This document shows, piece after piece, positions 43,491 through 55,386 of a stretch of DNA of 64,000 bases. Below the pieces are notes generated by a model, which was not told the origin of the DNA, searched no databases, and saw nothing but the letters and a program-made list of their open reading frames with translations. The position numbers and the translations under genes are program-made. The stretch comes from Aedes albopictus (taxonomy: Eukaryota > Arthropoda > Insecta > Diptera > Culicidae): contig NC_085137.1 of assembly GCF_035046485.1 (NCBI RefSeq), positions 443,180,334-443,244,333 of the forward strand, written 5' to 3'. Each line of letters opens with the position of its first letter. Within the stretch, counting starts at the first letter, position 1.

Positions 43491-45625
43491 CGTACCGTCG
43501 ATGGGGGTGACAATGGGTCTGGGGGGTGAGATTGGGTCAAAACGGAGAAACATAAAATTTGAAATAACTCATCAACTATCGCTAATTTACCGTCAAACGG
43601 GGTTACTTGCAACATGATGACATACACTAAATGTGAAGCATTTTCTAATAATAATAAAAACTAGTATGCCCTACTATTCTGGTTATAGAGATTATGTGTA
43701 TCAAAGATCGATTTAGTATAAAAATTAGCTTTGTTTCTTTGTTTATGGTTTAGCTACACTGTTAAAACGGATTGCTCATTTTATGCCATAAAAACAAGTA
43801 TGAAAATCGTGCTTGACCTCTCCCTTATGGTAAGTGCGATAAGTCTGCTGACCTTTCTTGCAGTTAGGGTACCTAATAGTAAGCTTAGCTAAACGATAAA
43901 AGTTTGATAAACTTATCGACTAAGTAATGCAAAAAATCATTATTATATTCGACAACCACTATGGGGTAACTTGCAACAGTTGAATTTGACGAAAACTTCT
44001 ATTATTTATCTTCATTTCACGATATACTTGACAGAAATAATCGAAATGGATCATTAATTGATTACGTAACGCGTTCATTTTCAAATGACAATTCATTTTT
44101 TACAGTTTTTTGCACGTGACCTTCAAATATTGTTAGGAAATACCACATTTTGAAGTTTCATTCATGTTTCATCATGTTAAAATTTCAATTTTTGTTTATG
44201 AACGCTGTAAAGCTATCACCAATATCAATTCTGAACCTAGATGGAGTACATTATTTCAGCTTAATACCCAAATTAGCGAGTTTGAAATTTACAAAGTAGA
44301 ATAGGTGTGTTTCAATCATGTTAATTTAGCTGAAATTGCCAAACACCACTTCAAACTGAAAACTACTTGAACATGACTCACTCTACCTTTTCAAGAAATG
44401 ACAATAATCATTGTTGACATTTTGTAATGAGTGCTAAGTCACGAGAATCATATATATTTTGTGTTTGAGGGACGTGAGATCTGTTGCTAAAGATATACTC
44501 TTGCTTGCAATAACTATCAATCCTTTCATGAAAAATTATATGTCAATTGGTTAGTGTACATCTTTTTATGGTATGTTTCATGCATAGCATCAAAAATTTA
44601 CACAACGACTAAATATTAGAATGTTAGTGCTGTTTAATGATAGCTAACTTAGCGTCATGTCCTATGTTGCAAGTTACCCCACAGATGGGGAAACTTGCAA
44701 CAGAGCGATTCCAAGCAACAGCATCAAAATTAAGGAAAATTTTTAATTCATGATTTTCTATTGAACTGAAACTTTGCACAGTTTTTCAGTTCCATCTAAA
44801 TCGCCATTTTTCGATATCAAATTTTTATTTAGAGCCACGACTAACTTTTCAAAAGGGTGTATGTGAAAATGGTTCAACAATATTCAAAAATATGCACAGC
44901 AAAAACGGATTGTTCGATTGTTATGAATTTTTCAGCAAAGTTAGATAGCTAAATGGTGATTTCTAAGAAAATATACACTGTGAAAAAAAATCTATTTTAT
45001 CATTGAAAAACATCATTTTTGTCACAAAAACTCAAATATCTCAAAACCCTATCTTTTTACCAACTTGAATTTTTTAGGGAAAATGGTCCATTGTATTAGC
45101 AATCTACCATAAAAATTTGGTGATGGTAAACTAATAAACAAAAAAGTTATAACATTTCAAAAATTTCACAATTTTTACATTAAGTAAAAAAAATTTTTCT
45201 GTGTAAATTATTTCGGCCGGGAATCGCGATTTGATGCTGATTTTATTGTTCAGCAAAGTTAGATAACTAAATGGCGATTCCTAAGAAAATATACACTGTG
45301 AAAAAAATCTTTTTAACATTAAAAAATATCATTTTTGTCACAAAAACTCAAATATCTCAAAACCCTATCTTTTTACCAACGTAATTTTTTAGAGAAAACG
45401 GTCCATTGTATTAGCAATCTACCATGAAAATAAACAAAAAAGTTATGACAATTCAAACATTTCACAATTTTCACATTTAGTAATAATTTTTTTTAGTGTA
45501 AATTATTTCGGCCGGAAATTGAAGTTTGATGCTGATTTTATTGTTAATGGCCTTGCGTGAGTAAAACAAGTTGTTTTTATTATATATTATATATTATATA
45601 TACATATAATATAATATACTATGTA

Positions 45626-46593
45626 CCGTAATGTTCCGATTTTATCACGCCCTCCGCGCATTAGTCGTTTATTCATTAATTTGCTGTTACATTTGAGGAC
45701 AAGTGTTTTCCCTCTTCTTCAAGATGAATGTTGAAAGCGTGTTTTGCAACGTTAAAAATATTGAAATGGGTATAGATGTTGAAGAATATTACAGGGCATT
45801 TTTGAAAAGGGGCGTAATTAAATTGTTTAAACAGATGTCGCTGATGGCAATTTCTCAGTTGTTGTCGTTTTCGAACTTCCTGCGCCCTGCTTTACCGATG
45901 ATATACAGATGGCTCGTTTGTCAAATTCTAGACGGCAGGACGTGCAATTGCGTAATTTTGTACACAATGTGGACATTTGGGCATAACCAGTCTCTTTCAG
46001 TTTATCTATGGTGCTTTCGGTGAGATTTCGTAACTCTTTTGAACATTTTTTTCATCAAACGGTCTACAAGAGAGCGTTGAGTTGAAGACCTTTGAGAAAG
46101 CGACTGTTCATCTTGTTCGTTAGATTATAATAAACAAAATCACTTATTAATTTTAACTTACTTGTTTGGTGTTGGTGGCTGAAGAAAAAAATTACTATAC
46201 AATTTTTAATATTCATAGCGGTAGTATTTTTTTGTTTTTTTCGGGAGCATTGTCAGGTATGTATACAGACAAACAAACGTAACACTGGCGAAATTTTCAT
46301 TGACCACGCCTTCAACGATCATTTTGAATCTTGGTTGTGGCTTTCATAACAAGAAGAGCGCCCATCGTTTTTCTTTGCGTTTGACGTTTCACACTAGCGC
46401 CTTCTGATGACGATATTGCACAACGCAGTGTTTCGTGAAACATTTCCACCAGCTGGTGATAGTGTGAACTGGGCGATGAATTTTCACTAAAATTGTTCTA
46501 AGCGTTTCGTCTGTTTGTCTGTGGTATGTACCTCTTATGCATTTGTTGTTGTTGAAGTTACTCGCATTCTTCCGATCATAAAGTCTGTTCTCT
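45626..46593. other. Insert between inverted arms
   Basis: Starts TACCGTAATGTTCCGATTTT and contains a 106-codon plus frame (45703-46023). The composition is more protein-like than its AT-rich surroundings, but I recognise no domain. It could be a decayed fragment of a transposable-element gene; no counterpart end was located. Confidence 0.3.
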
Positions 46594-46595
46594 AC

Positions 46596-46817
46596 ACACT
46601 TAATTTTGATTACCGAGTTCGGTAATTTTTTGACGAGATTAAAACTGCTGAGCACCGAACTCGTTCAGCAAAAATGCATTGTTTACCTTTTCCATACGAT
46701 TTTGACAGTTGTTTTACTGAGCCTCAGTAAAATCGATTACCGAAACTACCGAGATCGTACTGCTGTTATAATCTCGTCGAAAAAGTACCGAACAGGCAAT
46801 TTAGAAATAAGTGTGTA
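46596..46817. mobile_element. Fold-back MITE, TACACACTTA ends
   Basis: Left TACACACTTAATTTTGATTA, CCGAGTTCGGTAATTTTTTG and ACGAGATTAAAACTGCTG are mirrored on the right (TAATCTCGTCGAAAAAGTAC, CGAACAGG, AATAAGTGTGTA). About 220 bp, without coding capacity. The target duplication is unclear. Confidence 0.75.
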
Positions 46818-48429
46818 AGAGGGATTTTTTTTGCGGATAAACTAGACGTATACGCGTATATAAAACTTTTATTATACAGCTTTTGTCTCAAAAATAAATT
46901 CAATTCCATTTTTCTTATAATCAACAGCTTTTCAACACTATCAAAAGATTTTTTCACCAGTCACGTACAATAAAAAGTATGACAATCTCAATATTTTTGA
47001 TCACAACACTGGATCGCGTCTAAGTTTCAAATAGATACTATAGTAATTACGAATAATCAAACTAAAGTATCATGAAAACAACTTGTTTAATTCAGGCGGT
47101 AGCCTTTACAATAAAATCAGCATCAAAATATAATTCTCGAAATAATTTACACAGAAAAAAAATTTTTTTTTGTTACAAAATGTAAAAATTGTGAAATGTT
47201 TGAAATGTCATAACTTTTTTGTTTATCAGTTTACCATCACCAAAATTTTATGGTAGATAGCTGATATAATGGGCCATTTCCCCTAAAAAATTGAAGTTGG
47301 TAAAAAGATAGGGTTTTGAGATATTTGAGTTTTTGTGACAAAGATCATATTTTTTCAAAGTAGAAAAAGAAATTTTTTACAGTGTATATTTTCTAAGGAA
47401 TCATCATTTAGTTATCTAACTTTGCTGAAAAATTTATAACAATCGAACAATCCGTTTTTGCTGTACAGCTTTTAGAATATTTTAGAACTATTTTCGCATA
47501 CACCCTTTTGAAAAGTTAGTCGTGAGTGAATATGAAGGTTTAATATCAAAAAATGGCGATTTATATGAAATTAAAAAACTGTGCAAAGTTTCAGATATTT
47601 TTGAAATGGTCGCTCAGGATCGACTGACATGACACCGTGGAATTCCTCAACAAGCATGTATTTCGCACCTCCTGATTAGGTGGCAACGTATTTTGGTAAA
47701 CCAAGTGCTGCATAGTATTCTACTCGGGGTAATTAGCGTACACGATGCTTCACAGGATGTTTCAAATGTTTAGATTTTCAATGATATTGCTTCAAAGTCG
47801 AAAAGTGTTGCAGTTTACCCCATTTGACGGTATATTGAAAACTTTATGTTATTTCAAAGAGGAGATGTTTTTAAACGTCATGATGCAGAATAAGATGTTT
47901 AGCAATAATCATTTTTTGTTAAATTTGTGGCTAAACTTATGTGATGAAACTACTGGTAAATCACTCTGAAAAAATTTCTCCTTCGCAATGCTCCACACAA
48001 GCACCTAACCGTAAATTTTCTTATAAGTATTGAGCTGTAGGTATTACCTGGTTGATGCAATGGAAAAAGTAAGCTGTCAATGCACTTTTTATTTAAAAAT
48101 TCAATATTTTCGACCCTATGTCTAAATATTAAGAATGGGGGTGAGATTGGGTCAAGCAAGTTATCGAGTGCACATAACCTTAACTAAAAATTCAACTTGT
48201 TATCCAGTCCCCAATTGACTTTAAAGTCGTGCCATGTTTACCGTATCTTCATTAAAACACGCTTTTTTCGAAAATATGTCGAAGAAGTGTCAAGCAAGTG
48301 TGTTCATACGTTTAGTGCCTAAAATCATTTATAAAAATACACCCATGCGTTTGGATAGCTCCTCTAATCATCATCTAGCCTTTAGTGTACTGCATATTCG
48401 TTTCAATGTTATTGCGAGAGAGGGTCTAA

Positions 48430-48601
48430 GGGGCTGTCCATAAACCACGTGGTCATGAGGGGGGGGGGGAGGGGTTCGGCCAATGACCATTTTGTATGGA
48501 CGAAAAAAAATTTTTGTATGGACTAATGACCACGCGGGGGGGGGGGGGGGGGGGGTTTGAGAAGTCCCAAAAAAATGACCACGTGGTTTATGGACAGCCC
48601 C
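48430..48601. mobile_element. MITE, GGGGCTGTCCATAAACCACG ends
   Basis: Starts GGGGCTGTCCATAAACCACG and ends with the complement CGTGGTTTATGGACAGCCCC, with TAA on both sides (48427-48429, 48602-48604). Inner arms continue as TGGTCAT, GGGG and TTTGTATGGAC. A 20-base G run lies at 48536-48555 and a shorter one near 48461-48469. The 3-bp TAA target and GGGGCTGT end suggest PIF/Harbinger type (inference). 172 bp. Confidence 0.9.
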
Positions 48602-49279
48602 TAATAGTGTGAAATGTTGTGTAACATAATATTTGAATGACCCTCTATCTTGAGAGGCCAATGATCATGTACATAAGAGTTTATAACGGGGGATTTGGTT
48701 AAACATTTCTTATGCAGTAATGCAGTATACTAAAAAAATCATGTTTTTTTTCAATCAATCTTTCAATGCGTCCCTCCCTCATTGTAATCTTCCCCCTCCT
48801 CTCTTGGAAGTTGAAACTTTAAATGAGGATGATTATGGTGGCTAAAAATGGCGATACAACATACAAACGTTATTTTTATCAAATTTCAACAATTTTTTCG
48901 GTTGTATTAGCCCTTTTAGGTGGATTTATCATCTTTTAAAATAACCTAAGTTTTTATTCGTCATGGTTACATTGTATTTCAAATAGACTTACTAGATATG
49001 ATCAATAAAATTAACTTATATTCTTAGATAGGCGACTTCGAATACTTTGACCCATTCTCACCCCCTCTAAGGGGTGAGATTGGGTCAATTTTCAATCATT
49101 TGTAGTTTAGTAAGTAATTCATATAATGTGATACTTTTTTGCTAAACTATCACTACCACATAGAAGAGTATACCTATACATACCAAATAAAAAGTTATTC
49201 CGACTTAAATTGCATTTGTTATTTAACAATTCATCTTTGAGTATCTTTTTTTGACCCATTCTCACCCCCAACGACGGTA

Positions 49280-51343
49280 CAGGGAAGTGATGAACCCAAC
49301 TCTTCAATGTTAGTTCAAGATCTGACATCGACCATAATACATTTTGGAATTTTTCTTCATTCTATAAAAACAAAAACAAAAAATTTCTTGGAATTTGGGA
49401 GAAAGCATTGCAACCTCTTCAGCCCGCTGGTTTTTAAGATATGCTAGCTTTTTGACGCCGTATCTGAATCAAAATATTGCAAAAATGATTCTTTACGATA
49501 CGCAGAATGTCCCTAACACCAATTGAACTTCAAATTGTTGCTGGCATGCTGTTGGTCCTGGTTTTATTTAATGCATACTCTATTGCTAGAGCTTAATCAT
49601 CCTTTCGAAGTTTCTCCGCCCTTCAATTGCTTTGATCTTCTAAAAAAATCAAATCCAAATTCTCATCGCAATACCAAATTCTACGCAACCGAATCGATAA
49701 ATCCGCGAATGACATCCCAATCAACAGCGTCCCCAAAAGAGGTTGGAGGCTAAAATGGCAACGCGGAGTGGGCACCGGAGGATGGAAATCAATTTCCCGT
49801 CTCGAAATTGAACCGCTCATGCCCGAACGGAAATCAATTAAAAACTCGGACCAAACGGTTATGTTCGCTAAAAAGGTGGGTGGAGATGATGCCTTTTTAT
49901 GTTTGATGTTTGGCCAACCCCCTGCGTTGTCGAGAGTATTGAGGGACGCAATTCGCTGAAAGTGTTCATTTAATTATTTTCCGAAACGGGGTTGTGCCGG
50001 AAATTAACTACTGTTGAATAAAAGTTTGAAAACAATTAGCCTTGGTTTGGGAAAGGTAGAAGCAGGGATAATTTTTTCCAAAATTATTCATGCTTCTGGA
50101 ACTTTTGAACGGCACTAGATTAGACTATTTTTTTTTTGAAAATTGCGCCAAACAATCGGAAATTTTATTCAAAACCTTTGTTACATTTTTGCACAATAAC
50201 CTTTAGAATTGTTAAGAAACCAATTTAAAACATGGTTTTATAGTGGTTTTAAGCTGCAAAAATATTTCCTGGAAGATTTCTCATAATAATCAGCAAACAA
50301 TTTATGGAAAAAGGTCACATTAATCTTTTTCACTAAAGTTGTACGAAATTTCTGTTTTTTTTCTACCAAATTGCTGAAAATCTCTTTAATAAAGACAAAT
50401 TAATCATCAATTCTATCAAATTTGCGCAAGATGGGTAAAAATTTTGCATTTTTACCAATTCTCGATTTTGTCGAAAATTTTTTATTTTTTATCTTGAATA
50501 AAAAGTCATAGTTTTTGAGAAAAAATGGAATTCTATCTAGAATATCATGAACTTCATTTGAACTTCGCTACGCAATAATTCGCCAACAATTAACAATTTA
50601 CCCTTGTTTGTTTGATATGTTAGCCAGTTTTTTTTATTTATTGTGCTAAGAAGTACAAAGAAGACTCACCTCACATTTCTTTATACATAATCTTCAATTC
50701 GTTCACAAAAACATCAAAAGAGCTACTCCAAAACTCCCAACGAAAGCTTTCAACCAACAGAATAAGCTTTCCATTGTGATTTAACAATTCACCTATTTCA
50801 TTATGCAGAATCAGATTCACCGAAACAAACAGACCCATTCAGTTGACCAACAACTGGACATTTATTTTACGTGTCATCCATTTCTGATTGCGCTGTTTAC
50901 AAGGCAAACATACACACACGTGCAGGCCGAAGCACTACTGTGTGTATTATGTTCATTTCCAGCATGGAATTATATGGGCACATATGCCAAACTTGGAAAC
51001 TACTAATTGTCCCTCCCCCGACCCTAACTCGGAGGAAATGTGTTACTTGTACCGAGAGTTGCGTGCAGTAACGTAGTAAATCAGTCGGAAGCAGGAGGAT
51101 ACCTAATGGAAATGTACTGTGGATGCACAATACACGGTACTGTAACAGTGGTTTAAACCTTTATAATTTGCAAAGTTCCTTAACTTGGATTCAAATTGGT
51201 AAAACCTATTAGAATCAATTTAACTCGGACATGTTGCCTGAAAAGATATCTGAAAATATAACAAATTCTGTTTTAAAAAGAAACTATTAGGAAGAGTTTT
51301 TGCATTTTTTAATTTTTTTTTCTTTATATTTTTTTATAAGGTA
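49280..51343. other. Non-coding; unique islands at 49.5-50.0 and 50.7-51.1 kb
   Basis: The islands are GC-richer and non-repetitive. Between them lies AT-rich sequence without landmarks. No open frame shows a recognisable domain. Confidence 0.4.
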
Positions 51344-51550
51344 CACCGGGGCAAGTTGAAACGGGTGGGGCAAGATGAAACAGCGGGTTAACATGATGAT
51401 TTCTAATGATGATAAACAGTTCGATCGCCATAACACATAGTTTTTGATTCAAACAATCTTTTAGCGAAGGATATATTTCCAAATTGTATTGAAATCTATT
51501 TCAAAACTTCGCGTTTCATCTTGCCCCACCCGTTTCAACTTGCCCCGGTG
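51344..51550. mobile_element. MITE with perfect 38-bp TIRs
   Basis: CACCGGGGCAAGTTGAAACG and GGTGGGGCAAGATGAAAC are exactly complemented at 51513-51550. TA flanks both ends (51342-51343, 51551-51552), and the adjoining AAGG/CCTT extends the palindrome. 207 bp. Each TIR contains two copies of GGGGCAAGWTGAAAC. Perfect TIRs imply a recent insertion. Confidence 0.93.
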
Positions 51551-51738
51551 TACCTTACTTTTATATTTTTTTTTCTTTTCTTTTTTTAACTTGAATATGT
51601 TTCTTGTACATTTTCCTGAGTTTTTTTTAAACAAGCTCATAAGAGAGCGTATTATCATTTGGTTTCATACATGTTATGGTTTCCTCTTTAATTTTTTTAA
51701 CATAATGAAATTATTCAACCACCGTAACCTTTAAAATA

Positions 51739-51995
51739 GTGGGGTCTCCAGTTAGCCTAGTGGTTGAGGCTATGGATCGCCAATCCGGAGACGGCGGTTT
51801 CGATTCCCGTTCCGGCCGGGGAAATTTTCTCAACTCCCTGGGCATAGTGTATCATTGTACTTGCCTCACGATGTACAATGGCAGGCAAAGAAAGCTCTTC
51901 AACTAATAACTGTGGAAGTGCTCAAAGAACACTAAGTTGAAGCGAGGCAGGCTAAGTCCCAATGGGGACGTAGAGCCATCAAGAAAAAGAACAAG
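51739..51995 (+). mobile_element. Complete Feilai-like SINE
   Basis: GTGGGGTCTCCAGTTAGCCT then AGTGGTTGAG gives the tRNA-like head with A-box. CGGTTTCGATTCCCGTTCC is the B-box. The body includes AATAACTGTGGAAGTGCTCA and CCAATGGGGACG, and the 3' end is AAGAAAAAGAACAAG. A perfect 13-bp target duplication AACCTTTAAAATA occupies 51726-51738 and 51996-52008. Feilai is a known tRNA-related SINE family of Aedes aegypti. Confidence 0.9.
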
Positions 51996-52008
51996 AACCT
52001 TTAAAATA

Positions 52009-54782
52009 CTGATGAAATCATTGCTATGAGTTTCATGTCCAGTGTCTTTTTTTTCGGGTATCCAGAATCCTACAGCGCAAAATGACCATACAGAGTATTG
52101 CATACAAGCGTTGGACAGTGAAAAGTGACCTGCACATGCAAGGGCCAAGCCTCGTACCCTTTGCTGCTGTACTCCTGGATGGCAAATAATTAATTGAACG
52201 CATAATCAAATAGGGGTCCGGTTATCATCTGGCCTTGGACTCTCTCCCCTTCTTCCTACCAAACTATTACTACTTCCCAGGCAGTATTCTGTTGTTGGTG
52301 GTGCAACAGAACGGACTTTATGTTTTGCCAGGCATCATCGATCGATTGCGGAGATCGGATTTCGCAGTCAGTGCACATGCACAATTCCGCATGGTTATTA
52401 TTTGTTCGGTTTATTCAAACATATGGGATGACCATCATTTATTAGTTCTGTTTTAGTTTAGTACTGCTGGTGCTATATTTTAGTTGATATATGTAAAGGT
52501 TTGTTAGTACAAATATGTGGTGCAAAATAAAGGCTTGAGCTGCCTGGTCTAAGACTTTTGTCATTTTTAAATTATATTACGTCTGGTGAAGCCACTTTTT
52601 TTTAATTTTTGATAGCAAAAGTTTGTTTCACCTAGAAATCCATGGTCATCAGAAAAAAATTACTTGTTATGTTTGGTAAAAGCTTAAATCAATATGTAGT
52701 CGTTTCCATGAACTTTAAAATCTTACACAAGAAAAAAAAAGATTTTTTTTTATTTTTTTTTGCATATGCATACTTTTGGCTAAATTGGCAAATGCCTGTT
52801 TGTTGTTGATTTTTTTATTAACAGGGATTTTAACCTTTTATGGGTCATTAATCCCATGGCAAATGCCTGGTGTATTCCAATAAAAATATAAAAACATGGA
52901 TTTAAAAAAATGGAAGGAAATGCAAGAGAACAATAATGGGAAAATCTTCTTTTTAAACAAAATGTTTACGAAAATGGTAAACATTTGCTACCAAACATGT
53001 GCCAGAAAAACTGCTGTGAAGTTTTTATGAAGTTTCACTTGAAACTATAAAAAATATAAAATGCAATAAAAGCTATTTATAAATCCTTAAATAAAAAAAA
53101 AATTCTTCAAACTTTTTTTTTTAATTCAGCATATTGTAGTCAATTTCAAAAATTACTTCAACAATGTTACCATTTTTTATGGTAGGCCATTTTATTACTT
53201 TACCCTGAATCATAAGAATTTTCATTCACGAAGCAATTATTCAATGATGGAACTTTATTGTTAATATTTTTTGGAAAAATTCAAATTGCTGCTTGCAGAA
53301 GTTTTGTGTGAATCCTTCAGTTGAACTACAAAATATCTGCTGGAGTCCTTATCTAATTAAAAAAAAAAGTTTAGATTTTTTTTATTTACGAAAGATAGTT
53401 CAAGAAAACATTTTTGAAGATACTGTTTACGAAATATTTGAACACATTTCTGTACAATTTGTCGGAGAACAAAAATTCTCAAATTTTACTCAAACTATCA
53501 AGAAAATAACTTTTAAATGCTATTTTTTTCAAAAGATTTTTCATGTCAAAATGCTTGAGGTTTGGCTTTTTTTTCGAACATTTCAAAACTGCTACAAGAG
53601 TTTTATCAGAGTATTCTGAAACACACGTGTAATATTGATTATAATTTTGGGATTATTCGGATGGTTCACTTAATTTGTATTTGATTTTGTTTTTAATTTT
53701 TCCACCAACAATAAAAGACATCTGTTTTTTTTTAATTTTTTTTAACAATAATGAAAACACTTGAAATTTTGAATGAATTTCCCTGTTCTTTATTTTTTCT
53801 GGAATTTTTTTTTCTTAAAACTTTACTACTACTACTACTTTTCAATCTTTTTTTTTTAATTCCTGAATTTTGAACTTTGTCGTACATTTTACCTGATTGC
53901 TTTCCAGACACATACATACTGCCTAGAATTTTTTAAGAAACACTTTCAAGAGAATCATCTGCAAAACATCACAAAGGGCTTATTGAATTTCTAGAAGAAC
54001 CGCCAAATTAATACTACCGAGAAAATTTCTAGTGGATAATGTAGAAACAAAACTTTTCAAATGAACTGATAACGAGTTTCTTGGACAAATGTTTATAGAA
54101 TTTGTTGAAAAAATATTTCTAATATTTTAAGGAATTTTTGAAATTCATGCATGAGGGAGCTATTGTCGATATTTATAAACAAACGCTTTTGCGTCTTCAA
54201 TAATTGTAAGAGTTCATTTAGTGATGGAATTGTGTAACTTTTAGTTCCTTTTAGAAGTTTCTAAATAATGCGTATTGGGTAAGATCCTAGTACAAATCCA
54301 AAACAATCTGAAAATACTTAAAAATGTTTCTAGGAAAGAAAACTAATGAAAAGTATAGAGAAAATCTTATTCAATGGTTTAGTAAACAAGATTTTGTCTA
54401 TATTTTTTTTATTAGTTTTATTTCCTAGAAACATTTTAAAGTATTACATTCTTGAACAAGTTTTAGCAAAATTTATTGAATAATGTGTATAAAAGATTTC
54501 AAAGTACTAAATAGCTATTTCAATATATATGTTTTTCCTGTTTAATTTACATCTCGATTTTTAGAGATATTAAAGCAGACTATGCAATCCAGATTCATAA
54601 ATTTCTGAACTTTCTATGTTACTACTTCTCTACTTCTTCTTACCACTTTCTCGAACCAGTTTTCAAAATTTCGAGTGCTATTAGAAGAATATAAGGATTT
54701 TCATTAATTTTGGTGCAAATAGAATCAAAATCGATAGCAGCCTGGAAATATCATTCGTTGGAGTATTAGGTAAAATCCTAGT
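52009..54782. other. AT-rich non-coding sequence
   Basis: A short unique GC-richer stretch lies at 52030-52420, then extremely AT-rich sequence with long T runs. The 108-codon plus frame 53293-53619 is Phe/Ile/Lys-rich as expected of AT-rich chance ORFs. Confidence 0.45.
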
Positions 54783-54966
54783 ATATTTTTTTATCTGTAT
54801 TAACGAGATTTTTAGCCCTAGGCTAGTTCATCTCGGGACCCACGCTTTACTTCCCTTCCGAAGGAAAAACTCACATTTGGTAAGTTTGTCTGGAGAGGGA
54901 TTCGATCCTAGGTCCTCGGCGTGATAGTCAAGTGTTCTAAACATCACACCAGGTCCGCTCCACTAG
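54783..54966 (-). mobile_element. SINE family A, near full-length
   Basis: On the minus strand: GAGCGGACCTGGTGTGATGT head with A-box, GGATCGAATCCCTCTCC B-box, GAAGGGAAGTAAAGCGTGGG, GATGAACTAGCCTAGGGCTA, then AATCTCGTTAATACAGATAA. This copy retains the tRNA-like head missing from 14160-14303 and 16690-16772 and defines the family. Confidence 0.85.
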
Positions 54967-55386
54967 TATAAATTTAAAAAAAATCTGATTGTTTTTATAT
55001 ATTTCCAGAAAAAAAAGACATTTTTTTATTGATCCATTTTTGGTATTATTGGACAAGTTTTAGCATAATTTGTTAAAAAATGTGAAAAAAAAACATTTAA
55101 AACTGCTAACTAGCATTAAAGTTTTTTTTTTAATTTTTATTTCTATTTTTTTTTATTTTGATCCCGGAATAAAAAAATGAAAAACATCTAGTGAAAAAAG
55201 CAGCGGTTCATGAATTTCTGAATTTTGGATGTTCTCGTGAGGTCATTAGACCTGATTCAAAAATTTCGAAAACATAATATCTGAAGATGCACATAAACAT
55301 TATAAAGCATTTCGAAAGTTTCCCAGATGCTGCATTCGAGTGCTCAATAATCAATAATATCACGAACTTATAATGCAGCCATTCCA

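Larger units (their letters stand above)
44750..47610. repeat. Long inverted repeat with internal duplication
   Basis: The left arm (44750-45590) and right arm (47068-47610) are inverted copies sharing TTTTCAAAAGGGTGTATG, CGGATTGTTCGATTGTTATG, TCTCAAAACCCTATCTTTTT and GATGCTGATTTTATTGT. Within the left arm a ~300-bp segment is duplicated in tandem (about 44930-45235 and 45252-45540). The intervening ~1.45 kb (45600-47060) is unrelated and begins in an AT microsatellite (45575-45625), probably a later insertion. Confidence 0.8.
43590..47830. mobile_element. Nested TA-flanked element, CCGTCAAACGGGG ends
   Basis: Left CCGTCAAACGGGGTTACTTG and the right-end complement CCGTCAAATGGGGTAAACTG are flanked by TA (43588-43589, 47831-47832). 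GGGGTAACTTGCAACA recurs at about 43971, and as an inverted pair at about 44669-44702. It contains large inverted arms (44750-45590 / 47068-47610) and further insertions. Ends begin CCGTC as in the outer element, suggesting related families. Confidence 0.65.
43495..49277. mobile_element. 5.8-kb composite DNA element, outer boundary
   Basis: The left end CCGTCGATGGGGGTGACAAT and the complement of the right end (CCGTCGTTGGGGGTGAGAAT) form terminal inverted repeats, flanked by TA (43493-43494, 49278-49279). The GGGGGTGAGAATGGGTCA word recurs inside at 43525, 48137 and twice near 49050-49090. No transposase-sized ORF exists. Much of its length is nested insertions (43590-47830, 48430-48601). Confidence 0.65.

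Noticed and set aside
45703..46023. 106-codon frame as a transposase fragment
   Set aside because: No catalytic motif or zinc-binding pattern in the plus frame could be recognised; kept as an unassigned insert only.
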